From positions 36,726,012-36,790,011 of the forward strand of contig NC_074719.1 in assembly GCF_947242115.1 (NCBI RefSeq): a DNA stretch of 64,000 nt, given 5' to 3'. The translations under genes were made by a program, and so were the position numbers. The number at the start of each line of letters is the position of its first letter. Positions within the stretch are counted from its first letter, which is position 1. Origin of the DNA: Biomphalaria glabrata (taxonomy: Eukaryota > Mollusca > Gastropoda > Planorbidae). Shown here one piece after another: positions 47,301 through 56,644 of the stretch. The notes under the pieces are model-generated. The model made no database searches and was not told the DNA's origin. It was given only the letters and a program-made list of their open reading frames with translations.

Positions 47301-49484
47301 ACTTCGATAACAAAAATGTCCATTTATCTTCAGGAAAAGCCAATTCCTTCATTTCAATTTCAAACTTCTTTAAGAAAATATCTATGTCTATTTTATTCAC
47401 ATGAAACATTGTACCTTTATATTTAGCCAATTTATTACCAGACACGTCATTTTTCTTTCCATTACCTTCATCTTTAGCTTTTCCTTTTTTTATTTCCAAC
47501 TTTTCTTTCTCTATGGCTAACCTTTCTTTCTCCATAGCTAGCTTCTCTTTTTCAATTTCTTTATCCGTAACTAATTTCTCTTTACTGATAGCCAACTTCT
47601 CTTTCTCTATTTCTTTATCCATAGCTAATTTATCTTTATCAATAGTTAACTTCTCTTTCTCTATTTCTTTTTCCATGGCTAACTTCTCTTTCTCTCTTTC
47701 CTTTTCCATGGATAGCTTCTCTTTCTCTCTTTCTTTTTCCATGGCTAACTTCTCTTTCTCTATTTCCTTTTCCATGGCTAGTTTCTCTCTTTCTATTAAT
47801 CTTTCTTGTACATATTTTCTCAGCTCTGCTCCTTCTAATTCCAATAGTCTCCCTTCTTCTTACAAACTATTTCAGCTTTATCCGCCATTTGTAAATTTTC
47901 TTTATAGAGTTATCTGACCATATCAATTAAATATATTTGATTCTCATATATTTAATGCCTGGACCCAACAATGTTCATATCTAAATGTAATGTAATGAAA
48001 CAAACGTTTACTGTCATTCGAATACAAATATATATCTACTTACCGGAATACTCTTCTTCTTGCGGTATAACTTCCAACGCCAGTGTATATTCTCCGCCGG
48101 TGATATGAGTCTTTCGTTGTTTGTCTATATGCCGTAGTCAGTGTATATCCGTTGGTCCTAAATGGGCACTGTTCTCCACCGTAGTCAAAATTCACCAGTG
48201 TTGCCCACAGCAGTACTAATAATTGTACCAATTTTCCATCAATATTGAATGTTAAAGGTTATTGTTGAGAACTATGACCAGTCAGAATAATGAACATGTA
48301 CTTCAGCATCCACTGACATGATTTTTATTTTTTTATAGCCAATAAATTCATAGTAGATTCAAATATTGGTGAATGTAGTATAAAGTAGAGAATTGGCTGT
48401 CATAATAATTATAATGATATAAATCTAGATTTAAATGTTAATGTTAATCCAATTGATTAATCCAGCTATAATGTTTTTAGTTTAGTTTCAACTAAAGGTT
48501 TATGTTTACCAGTGAGTTTAGTACGTAGCTTTATAGATCTAGATGACCCTAACTCTCTCAATCTTAGTAGATCTAGAGATCTAGCAATTTTGTTACACTT
48601 TATAGTAATAGTAATACATCAGTAGACAGGAATTAGATACCGATATAACGCAGGTCTTGCCTTTTCCGTTGGGCGCCACTTGTTACGACACAAGACTCTC
48701 TTCGAAATAATAATACTCTCTCAGGTTATTACTCTTAAAATACTTTAATATTACAAGTTATATAAACATGAACATTTCATTTCTCTTCCTGTCAATTTCT
48801 CCCGGCTTCCCCTTTTAACATCCCTTCCATTCATTACACAAATTCGCACCTTTTATTCATGCACACCGTGCTGCGCTACGACCGTAACAGTAAGAATAGA
48901 AAGTTCTCTGTGGTAAGATTTAATTCCCCTTATTTTATGTGCAGTTTAATTAATAATATTAAGTGATGATTTAATAGTACTAAGTAAGGATTTAATAATA
49001 TTAAGTGACCATTTCATGAGGAATTTTTTTTCAGGTGGCCGAAACGTTAGAAGAATTCAAAGATCAACCTGAAGATGCAGAGCTGGATAGAAAACGAAAA
49101 GATTTGTTGGAAACTCTACAAACTGCTGCCAGCATATTCTGTAAGGTGGTGAACGCTTTTAAAAGGGAAATAACCGAGGAAATGCAAACAGAAAAAAGAG
49201 ACTTTAACTCCCTTCTTCTAGATGCTAAGGCAGTCTGCCAAGCGGCAACTGATGGTCAAGGGTTGCTGAATGCTGCCCAAACATTTTGCAGCTCCGACAA
49301 TGTAGGCAAACGAGAAACCCAAAGTCTGAATGATCTAACTGATGCGCACCAAGTGAACAGAAGAGGATTCTTGGATGTCTTGTTGGAGAACGCTGCTAGA
49401 ATATTTTGTTCCGTGGTCAACAACTTCCGTAGAGATTTGGCCAATTTTCAAGAGCAAAGCGACGAGGCAGAGTCAGGAAGATAA
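41329..49484 (+). CDS. Gene A2: copy of gene A with an LTR element in its intron
   Basis: Exons 41329-41439 and 49035-49484 join in phase 0 to give 186 residues. The signal peptide MLLQVFPVLLLCLHNGLAAG is kept, and two codons are lost near the end of exon 1. All four mature cysteines, the dibasic sites and the GKR site match A1. The main exon shows 15 amino-acid changes against about 3-4 silent ones by my count. Nine fall in the central two-cysteine module, making it more acidic (for example A to D, V to D, N to D, K to Q). The intron is 7.6 kb, of which 6.2 kb is an antisense LTR element. The 67-bp leader with a candidate acceptor found upstream of A1 is absent. The frame is intact, but whether it is expressed cannot be seen. 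AATAAA is at 49739. Confidence 0.75.
41568..41945 (+). mobile_element. Repeat of the AGGGCCAACCTTAG family
   Basis: It begins AGGGCCAACCTTAGACC. It resembles, over its first 200 bp, the complement of 62720-62919 (GTGGACCCTG-like and CTGGAAATCTCCTGAAA motifs). Unit 1 keeps only about 20 bp of it (near 20669), suggesting an internal loss there. Probably a DNA transposon relic. Confidence 0.45.
42037..42185 (+). repeat. 36-bp tandem repeat in the A2 intron
   Basis: About 3.5 copies of a unit with TTCACCGTTTATTATGACAA and AAGCCAGCGT. Unit 1 has a single copy near 20970, so the array expanded only in unit 2. Confidence 0.9.
42358..42629 (+). repeat. tRNA-type SINE, best copy
   Basis: A full-length copy of about 270 bp: head GCATGGTGACAGAGCAGTAA, B box GGTTCAAATCCTGG, body GGTACCTGACATTAGTTGG, end CTATAGACCACAAGGTCTGA. 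It serves as the reference for the other copies in the window. Confidence 0.88.
42703..42911 (-). repeat. 3' LTR
   Basis: 209 bp with inverted ends TGTTACG and CGTAACA. The adjoining purine tract reads AAACAAGGGGGG on the minus strand. Confidence 0.9.
43547..46115 (-). mobile_element. pol region: integrase, then RT and RNase H
   Basis: Read leftwards. Integrase shows a zinc-binding end CRLCQIKGARK, AVDLIGPMP and LSDRGTQFNC at about 46.1-45.5 kb, and a GPY/F-like TKWLGPYKIT near 45.15 kb. RT shows MDLSRGYWQVPLKQEAK and the catalytic YLDD near 44.3 kb. RNase H shows ATDASAIAIGG and LWTDHAPLAF at about 43.87-43.55 kb. The order integrase-RT-RNase H is clear. Confidence 0.85.
46125..47844 (-). 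mobile_element. gag region of the LTR element
   Basis: It opens with a long coiled coil built of repeated EKEKLAMEKE-like units, then a capsid-like segment and an arginine/glycine/glutamine-rich region. No classic zinc knuckle was seen. A protease-like segment follows (VNIKTPYYTGIVDACVI). The layout parallels the gag of the 7887-16065 element although the sequences are far apart. Confidence 0.7.
48681..48889 (-). repeat. 5' LTR
   Basis: 209 bp, matching 42703-42911 with one visible difference. GGGCGCCACT just before it is the complement of the primer-binding site. Confidence 0.9.
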
Positions 49485-49738
49485 GAGAGAATGGGAGAGG
49501 CTATTGCGACATTAGAGCTGCCAACTTTAAATCAAGTATACAGTAGATTGTACTTTTTTGTACTAGAGAAAAATTCACACAATTCTACGTGTAAATTTCC
49601 CTTTTTTTAAAATATAGACATTTAACATCTTTAAAAATGTGCTTATGTGCTTCACTTCTATGTTCATATTTTTATTTGCAAATGTTATGTAAGTAGAACC
49701 TGTCATAGACGTTGTTTAATTTTTAGCAATGAATTTTG

Positions 49739-49744
49739 AATAAA
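49739..49744 (+). terminator. Gene A2 poly(A) signal
   Basis: AATAAA about 255 bp after the stop codon, conserved with A1. Confidence 0.55.
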
Positions 49745-49904
49745 TAGCTAATTTCTACTGTAAACATCTTCTTTTTTTTTTTATTTTGATCGAGAGAAGA
49801 GCGAAACAGATTTCTTTTTAAGAATTAAACTAGGGGAGGTAATACATTAATAAAGTGATGCGTTGTTACATTGATATCCAGAAACACATGTAGCCAAACA
49901 ATGA

Positions 49905-50170
49905 TTTACACAACAAAACAATAATTTAAAGGCAACAAAACAATAATTTATAGACAACAAAACAATGCTTTACACATAACAAAACAATGATTTATAGATG
50001 TCAAAACAATGAATTACAAATAACCAAACAACTATTCACACACAACAAAACAGTGCTTTACACACAACAAAACAGTGCTTTACACACAACAAGGCTATGA
50101 TTTACACACAACAAAACAATGATTTACACACAACAAAACAATGATTTACAGACAAAAAAAATACATTTAT
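49905..50170. repeat. Minisatellite, about 22-bp unit
   Basis: Counterpart of 22430-22700. The CACACAACAAAACA copies are more uniform here, which suggests local re-expansion. Confidence 0.8.
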
Positions 50171-50445
50171 AGACGACAAAACAACGATAATATCTATCAA
50201 TGCTGCAAAATTTATCTCACTTTTTCTAACCACAAAAATTATTTACCATCAACTAATTAACTAATTTGTTTTTCTATTGATTAGCATATCACAAAGTTTC
50301 AACTTGATCCTAGAATAGCAAGTTTACAAAATTTGTACCAGACTGACAAAAAATGAGTCTGTATAAACTTTTTATTTAAAAAAACAATCATGCTCTCTCT
50401 CTTTCTTTCTCTATTTCTCTATCTAAAATCCAACTAACGATATCC

Positions 50446-50658
50446 ATGTTAATAATTCCAATTCTGTCTAGCTTATCTTTTCTTGATTTACCGCTGGCAC
50501 TAAATAATGTAGAGATAAAACTGAAGCAGTGTTGTTACGCTAATTGTCTCACACATTGCTTATCAGATAGTAATTGTACTTCGCACGCAATATATTGTAA
50601 ATGTACTGTATATAACTGGCTGGAAATTCTATACCATCGTCAGATCAGAATCACATGA
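50446..50658 (+). CDS. Gene C2: small secreted cysteine-rich peptide, extended
   Basis: 70 codons. It matches C1 with the same signal-like start and the same seven cysteines (CC-X3-C-X3-C-X5-C-X6-C-X-C), with three replacements. The C1 stop TGA is TGG here, adding 13 residues (WLEILYHRQIRIT) before the next stop. Whether the extension is tolerated is unknown. Position and strand relative to A2 and B2 match unit 1. Confidence 0.42.
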   Translation: MLIIPILSSLSFLDLPLALNNVEIKLKQCCYANCLTHCLSDSNCTSHAIYCKCTVYNWLEILYHRQIRIT

Positions 50659-51645
50659 GATAAGTGGTAAATGCTTAATACTCTTATATTTTCTAAAAAA
50701 CATTAACATGAACTTTTTAAAAACGTTACATTTCACATACATTATAGCTTCCTTTCTAATGGTGTGTTCTTAAACAAATGTCCGCCTGCATTATTTATTA
50801 TTACTAATAAGATTAAGTCGATTACAAATTTTGTAAACATTTGTATAAGCTTATGTACATTGTTTGAACTACCCATTGGACTATTTCCAAAAATAGTTGA
50901 AAGTATAAAGTGTATCTTCTTATAATTCACACAACATGTAAGAAATGGCAATGTAAGAAGAAAAAAAAACAAGTTTGAACGGCTATACGTTAGTTCCTCT
51001 CCACCCCCTACCCTAACAACAACAAAACAAAGAGGGAGGGGGGTAGCTTGGAGATGTTCTAGGATTTAGACCATCATCACGTGCTGCCCTGTAGTATAAA
51101 GACGTCAAACTACGTTAAGATATAACTTACAAAGCATCTCATCTGTAGATATGAGATTGAGTTTGTAGCATACTCTTGTTGCTCTGATAAGACAAAATCA
51201 TTATGGACTTTAAATTTCTTCATTTCGGCTCACAACAATCTTCTTCATTATTTATACTTTTTAAAATTATCAGTTAAATGAAAAATTGAATGTTTTTCTT
51301 TTTAGTTTTTTTTTTTAACTTAGTGGAACAGGTTTATGATAACTAAAGAAATATATTTTATTTTGATCATTTCAATAGTAATTGTATTTTTCTATTCGTT
51401 TTTAATTTGCATTTGTATTCGTTGTGGTAGTTTGTGTTTATATAAGTTTAATTTTGATTTTTTTTACAAACCTATTTTAATGCCTTATTTCATCTTGAGA
51501 TCTAGCATTCTGGGCAGGCGAAATCGAAACACAATAGTTAAATTCTTTCTGAAAACTTTTTGGTTTTAGTGTGTATTTTATTAGTTTTTTGGGGACATCA
51601 GACAATCAAAATGCAGCCGTAATCAAGCTACGTCTGAAGAATGGT

Positions 51646-51977
51646 CATCTCCCGCGTCCCTAAAAGTCTCCTTTACGACCTGCAAACGGAAGGAAGGCAA
51701 GCTCAAAGTGGACAAAGAAAACATTTCAGGGACATGTCTTTGAGAAAAATTAACATGGACCTTGCCACCTGGGAGATGCAAGCACATGACAGAGTATTAT
51801 GGTGACACGCTGTGAGAACTGTAGAGAAAAAAACAGCTTGGCAGAGGAAGAAAATCAAGGCACCTGGCTCCAGCTTCAGCTACAGCTGGAAAAGCTTTGC
51901 ACATTGTGTAGCCGAATAGTCTGGTCTCACAAATGTCTCACCAACCGAGACCATTCGTTAGAAAATTCCTCAAAACT
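51646..51977 (+). mobile_element. LINE 3' fragment, unit 2 only
   Basis: The + strand reads a decayed LINE C-terminus (RKINMDLATWEMQAHDR with RVLW). It is missing at the equivalent place in unit 1 near 24166. Confidence 0.6.
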
Positions 51978-52084
51978 GACCTGCGACGTCATAACCTGTA
52001 GGTAGTTAAGACCAGTAGCACGTTGTTTTGACATGGCAACGAGCTATTGGTCTCCACTGCCCACAGGTTACGACCGTGCAGGTC
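51978..52084. mobile_element. Small inverted-repeat element
   Basis: GACCTGCGACGTCATAACCT at the left is mirrored by an imperfect complement ending GTGCAGGTC at the right (about 22 of 28 positions). It lies next to the LINE fragment. Confidence 0.5.
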
Positions 52085-52216
52085 AGTGTTCAGGCCTTCA
52101 ATGACGATTGGTCTCGCACAAGCCACAAGTGGAGAAACTTTAACAAAAGTGGTCATCATCGTATTAAGATGGAAGAACTGCACATATGAACAGAATTACA
52201 AATTATGTTAATACAT

Positions 52217-52437
52217 AATAATAATAATAATAATAATTTTATTTATAAAGCGCTGTTAACAAACAAAATGTAGGCTCAAGGCGCTGTAACAACATTACAA
52301 ACATAAACACAACTGCCGAAATAACAGTTAATCTAAAAAAGTTTTAAACAAGTAGGTCTTAATGTTCTTCTTAAAAGTGGTATAGCATGTTGTCTGTCTG
52401 AGATCAATGGGGAGGGAGTTCCAAACCTTTGGTTGGT
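52217..52437 (-). mobile_element. CR1-like LINE 3' end just upstream of B2
   Basis: It is the complement of the 3' end of the LINE at 1692-4198 (CCAAAGGTTTGGAACTC, CAGCGCCTTGAGCC), with an (AAT)n tail at the left. It stops about 18 bp before the B2 start codon. It replaces about 42 bp of the unit 1 sequence, including the candidate splice acceptor. Confidence 0.85.
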
Positions 52438-52454
52438 GAAAAATTAATTTCAAA

Positions 52455-55237
52455 ATGACACTTTACTTGTTGACTCTTCTACTGCTGCTTATTCATGGTC
52501 TTGCTACTGGCATCGATGTAACTGATAATGAGCAAACTAGCAATGAATTGAAAGAAGCGCCAACGGTAATTATTGTTTTCTTTATTATTAAGCTTGATAG
52601 TGTAAATAGTGACTGTTTTAGTTTACATTTATTTCTGGACATTAGACTTACTTAGACTTAGATCCTCCGCCGCCATTCGTTACAAGAGGTCTTTATAGAA
52701 ATCGGTGTCGATCAATTTCAGCAACCTCCTCCAGTTGAGGTCCACTGTCCTGGGGTCTTCCCGAAAGGCGCGACCCTGTTTGCGTTTACCAAGTATCAGC
52801 CTCCAAGTCTTTGCTTCTCTTAGAATGCGCGATTCATTCTGTCGGAGGACATGTCCCACAAATCTCAAGCGATGCTCGGTCACAGCTCCATTAACTTTTC
52901 CTGTGCCCGTTCGGCATATAATTTTTTAAATTTATGAGCCGAGCTCTCTAAAAGGCTCTTAAAATTCGTCTCTGGGTAACATCATTTGGCCTTTGGTTTC
53001 TTGGCGTCACCATCATGTCTTGTATGCAATGCAACGTCGTCAGCAAGTTCCAAGTCCTTAAATAGAGTCAGTTCACGCCATGTAATTCCATAGGCAGTTT
53101 GTTCATTGTTCTCCTCACTTTTGTAGTTGATGGCTAGGAAGGAGAGGAAGGGAGACAACATGCATACCTGTTTCTCTTTCGATGTGAAGGAACTCGGTTG
53201 TTTCTTTCTTCTGTTTAAATGCAACAGCTAGATTGACTTTAGAGATTTTGTTTCAGAAATACCATATTCTCTATTTCCTATAATGAAACTCGGCGGACAC
53301 TCTTTGAAGTCTTCATAACTGATCATTCTCCGTTCTTGGTATTCCAGACTTCGTTCTATGATGATTCCGCAGAACGAAGAACTACTCAGTAAATAATCTC
53401 CCTTTTTTGAGAGCTTCAATGCTCTTTCCTGTGCCTTTCATCTCTGATCAACTGAATAGAGTGTGGTCATCCATTTGTTGCAGTCTTCCAGATTATCCTT
53501 TTCAAAAAAATTTACTATCACCCCTACAATTTTTGGCCATTGCCGCTAGTAAAAAAGACATGGGTTAGGCACAGTAATTTTCTTTATTAATTATAATTTT
53601 CATCGAAATAATCCTTAACGTACTTAAAATATAATGCAAAGACTTTTGTGTTCATAGATAAAATAATATAATATGAATTAATATAAGTTCTGTAAGGTTG
53701 TTTTTGCCAGACTGGAAATAGGTATAAACACTCTACTACCTATGAAATTCTTTCACTGGCATGTGTCTCAAATAGCATCTGACAACAAGTCTAACTCCTG
53801 GCCTTCTGGCATAACTTAAATAGATATTGGGTCATGTGGAACTGCGATGAGTGACAATAGGGTTGAAGTCGAGCAAGTGGCGCCTAAGCCAATAAACTTC
53901 AACAAAGAGAATTTCGTTAGCCTCGGCTGGCTACTCACGTGGGAGAAGGAAAAGTCTAAATCCAATCCTGGATGCAAACTAGAAATACTTCCGGAGTCAG
54001 CCCCAAGAAAAAAACAGGAGCCGCTGATACTTAAGCAGCTTGTAGCACACACAGGTACATTTTGGAAGAACCTGCGATGCCGCCCATCCCAAACAGTATT
54101 AATTATTGACTTTACTTTAAACGAACAGCCACATGGATAGAGAAGGGGGGGGGGGCTGCTGTGTAGGCGACAACGATCCGACCATAGCCAAGGGTCAAAC
54201 TTTCATTTCATTCTATGAGATAAGCCAAAGTCATTCCACTTTAGAACGAAGCCAACAACAAAATAAAGTAAAATAAAGTAAAATAAAAATAAATAAATAA
54301 ATAATAATAATAAAAATAATAAATAATAATAATAAAAATAATAAATAATAATAATAAAAATAATAAATAATAATAATAAAAATAATAAATAATAATAAAA
54401 AAAAATATTATTTAATATTATTATATTATATTATATTATATTATATTATATTATATTATATTATATTATATTATATTATATTATATTATATTATATTATA
54501 TTATATTATATTATATTATATTATATTATATTATATTATATTATATTATATTATATTATATTATATTATATTATATTATATTATATTATATTATATTATA
54601 TTATATTATATTATATTATATTATATTATATTATATTATATTATATTATATTATATTATATTATATTATATTATATTATATTATATTATATTATATTATA
54701 TTATATTATATTATATTTCAGACTGCACTCCAAGAAATCGATACAGTTTACAATGTGAATGACGATGTCACACTGGCCAGGAACAAGAAAGCTCTGATGG
54801 CAACGCTGAAGTTTGTAGTTGAGTCATTTTGTAAATTGTTAAAAATATTTGGTGGACGAAGTATCCGCGATGATCTTGATGTTGATCTCACCGAAAAGAA
54901 GGAGATTCAAACCGATAAAAGAGCCTTGACCCTTGCTACCCTCGTCACTGTTGGTAAAGTTATCTGCACTGCTAATACAGCTGTCAACATTCTGAATAAC
55001 GTCAGAAATTTTTGCCGAGTGATCAATGCTGGTAAGAGAGACATCCAGAGCCCTGAAAGTGTCATCGATGAAGAGGAACATCAACCAGAGAAAAGGAATT
55101 TTAACTGGTTGTTAAATAGTGCTCGAGAGATTTGCAAATGGTTAGATCGTATTGGGAGGGACACTGAGAATGTGGAGGACCTCTACTCGGGCACTGAATA
55201 TCAAGTCGATAGAAGGGATTTTAAAGAGATTTGGTAG
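52455..55237 (+). CDS. Gene B2: copy of gene B
   Basis: Exons 52455-52565 and 54722-55237, phase 0, give 208 residues. The signal peptide is MTLYLLTLLLLLIHGLATG. All four mature cysteines and the KK, KR, GKR and RR sites match B1. The main exon differs by 13 bases, about 7 silent and 6 replacing, which looks like purifying selection. The intron carries the same LINE fragment as B1 and ends in about 300 bp of (TTATA)n running into TTTCAG. The leader has been replaced by a LINE end, so its 5' end and promoter must differ from B1 if it is expressed. Confidence 0.8.
52640..53110 (-). mobile_element. LINE fragment in the B2 intron, antisense
   Basis: The duplicate of 24555-25110, with the LELADDVALHT active-site box near 53040 and RFVGHVLRQNESRILREAK. 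Confidence 0.7.
53850..54060 (+). repeat. Interspersed repeat, unclassified
   Basis: Counterpart of 25810-26000. An open frame across it is not kept in unit 1. Confidence 0.5.
54262..54416. repeat. AAT/AAAT-rich microsatellite
   Basis: Higher-order repeats of an AATAATAATAAAAATAATAA pattern, in place of the (TCTAA)n of unit 1. Confidence 0.9.
54417..54714. repeat. (TTATA)n at the B2 splice acceptor
   Basis: About 300 bp of nearly pure pentanucleotide repeat ends in TTATATTTCAG, where exon 2 starts. It is more than twice as long as in B1. Confidence 0.95.
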
Positions 55238-55313
55238 TTTTTAAAACATCATTTGAGACTGTCACTAGTAATGGAGATTTTTACGAAAAGAAAACTACAT
55301 AATGTCAATGACG

Positions 55314-55430
55314 CTAATTAAACTTTAGTGTTACCAACTAAAAAAGAATTGAACTTTAGTGTTACCAACTAAAAAAGAATTGAACTTTAGTGTTACCAAC
55401 TAAAAAAGAATTGAACTCTAGTTTTAACAA
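55314..55430 (+). repeat. 31-bp tandem repeat in the B2 3' region
   Basis: About four copies of the unit described at 26967-27130. Confidence 0.85.
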
Positions 55431-55743
55431 AATCTCAATGCGTGGCACTTTATTTCCTTATCCAATTTCCTTGATACTTCTAGTTAGTCGCTCATTTGTT
55501 TGTTAAATTGAAAGTGTAATGGTTCTTCCATTTTGAAATTATTTAATACTACAATAAAAGAGTTTTAAAAGTTGAACTCTGCAATGTCAATACGTGCACG
55601 ACGGATTCGCTACTATGCAAAACTTACTTATAGGCTAATATTGTCTCATTAGTTAAAGTAGTTAATTTTGCATTCTCCAAAATACTTTTTTGTATGAACT
55701 ATGACACACACACACACACCCACACCCACCCACAATTATTTTG

Positions 55744-55749
55744 AATAAA
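55744..55749 (+). terminator. Gene B2 poly(A) signal
   Basis: AATAAA conserved with B1. Confidence 0.45.
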
Positions 55750-56003
55750 GGTAAAACATGTCAACGTGTTTTGATTTAATGTATGTGTGTGCGGTTTGTG
55801 TGTATGAGTGTGTGTGATTGGCCCTTACAAAAATCGATTTAGGTTTAAACTTTTTGTTTAATAAAAAAAAAAAGCAATTAGTAAAGTTTTAGACTTACGA
55901 TATTCAAAACACCATAAGTATGACAAAACAGAGACAGTCAACTTATCTTGTTATAGAGCAATCTGTTTCAGAATTGTTGTATTTGTTTTAATTTTGACCT
56001 TAC

Positions 56004-56275
56004 TATCTATAGGGCAGATGATGTAAATATTTTCTTGTTTCTAGGGCAGACGTCTAACAAGGGTTTTCCCAATTATCTACCACCTTTATTTTTCCCAATT
56101 ATCTACCGCCTTTATTTTTCCCAATTATTCTCACATTTCTCTAAAAGTTGGTTGGCCTCAAGGGCGTCCTCAAAATCATGAAATGGAAAATCCCAGTCTT
56201 CAACGTGATTCAAACCTGAAACCTCTCGATTCGGAAGCCAAGAGATTTACCCCTCAACCGTCACGACGCGTCTTA
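56004..56275 (-). repeat. tRNA-type SINE, antisense
   Basis: Counterpart of 27676-27910, with an added local repeat of CCCAATTATCTACC. Confidence 0.7.
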
Positions 56276-56644
56276 TTCAAAATACAAATATAAAAAGTTT
56301 ACAGAGACAGTTTGTGTGAAATCTCAAACTCAGAATCAGCCCCCGAAGTGGTCCGCTCAGGCAGTTAAAAAGGCATGTTCCAATATTTTCAGATAGAATA
56401 ACAGAAACTATGAACTACAAACTATCAACAACTACGACCCTATCCCCTTTGATACAAAAAGAAGGGACAAACTCTTGTCGCAGTGTTACCGATACTGTTT
56501 TATTGTTAGCTCGACTAACGACTTGATACCGCTGGATACGGAGACTTCACGCTGTTATTATTATTGCATTGTTAATCTTTATATATATTCAATGAATTAT
56601 AGTTATGAAGATATAGTTAAATCCTAAGTGTCACTTGCAAAGAC

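Larger units (their letters stand above)
42703..48889 (-). mobile_element. LTR retrotransposon with Gmr1-type order, in the A2 intron
   Basis: A 6.2 kb element on the minus strand with 209-bp LTRs and the 5-bp target duplication GTAAG (42698-42702 and 48890-48894). The empty site is preserved in unit 1 near 21430. A primer-binding-site-like TGGCGCCCAACGG, as used with lysine tRNA, follows the 5' LTR. On the minus strand the parts run gag, protease-like region, integrase, RT, RNase H: integrase precedes RT, as in the element at 7887-16065. The LTRs differ at one visible position, so it is recent. It is broken, with a handful of breaks. Confidence 0.88.

Noticed and set aside
47513-47917. A + strand serine/phenylalanine-rich frame
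   Set aside because: It is the antisense shadow of the repeated lysine/glutamate coiled coil of gag on the minus strand.
51336-51569. A 77-codon hydrophobic frame downstream of gene C2 that looks like a membrane peptide
   Set aside because: The unit 1 counterpart near 23850 differs by indels that change the frame, so coding is not conserved.
53847-54140. A 97-codon frame upstream of B2 exon 2
   Set aside because: It lies on an interspersed repeat, and the unit 1 copy does not keep the frame.
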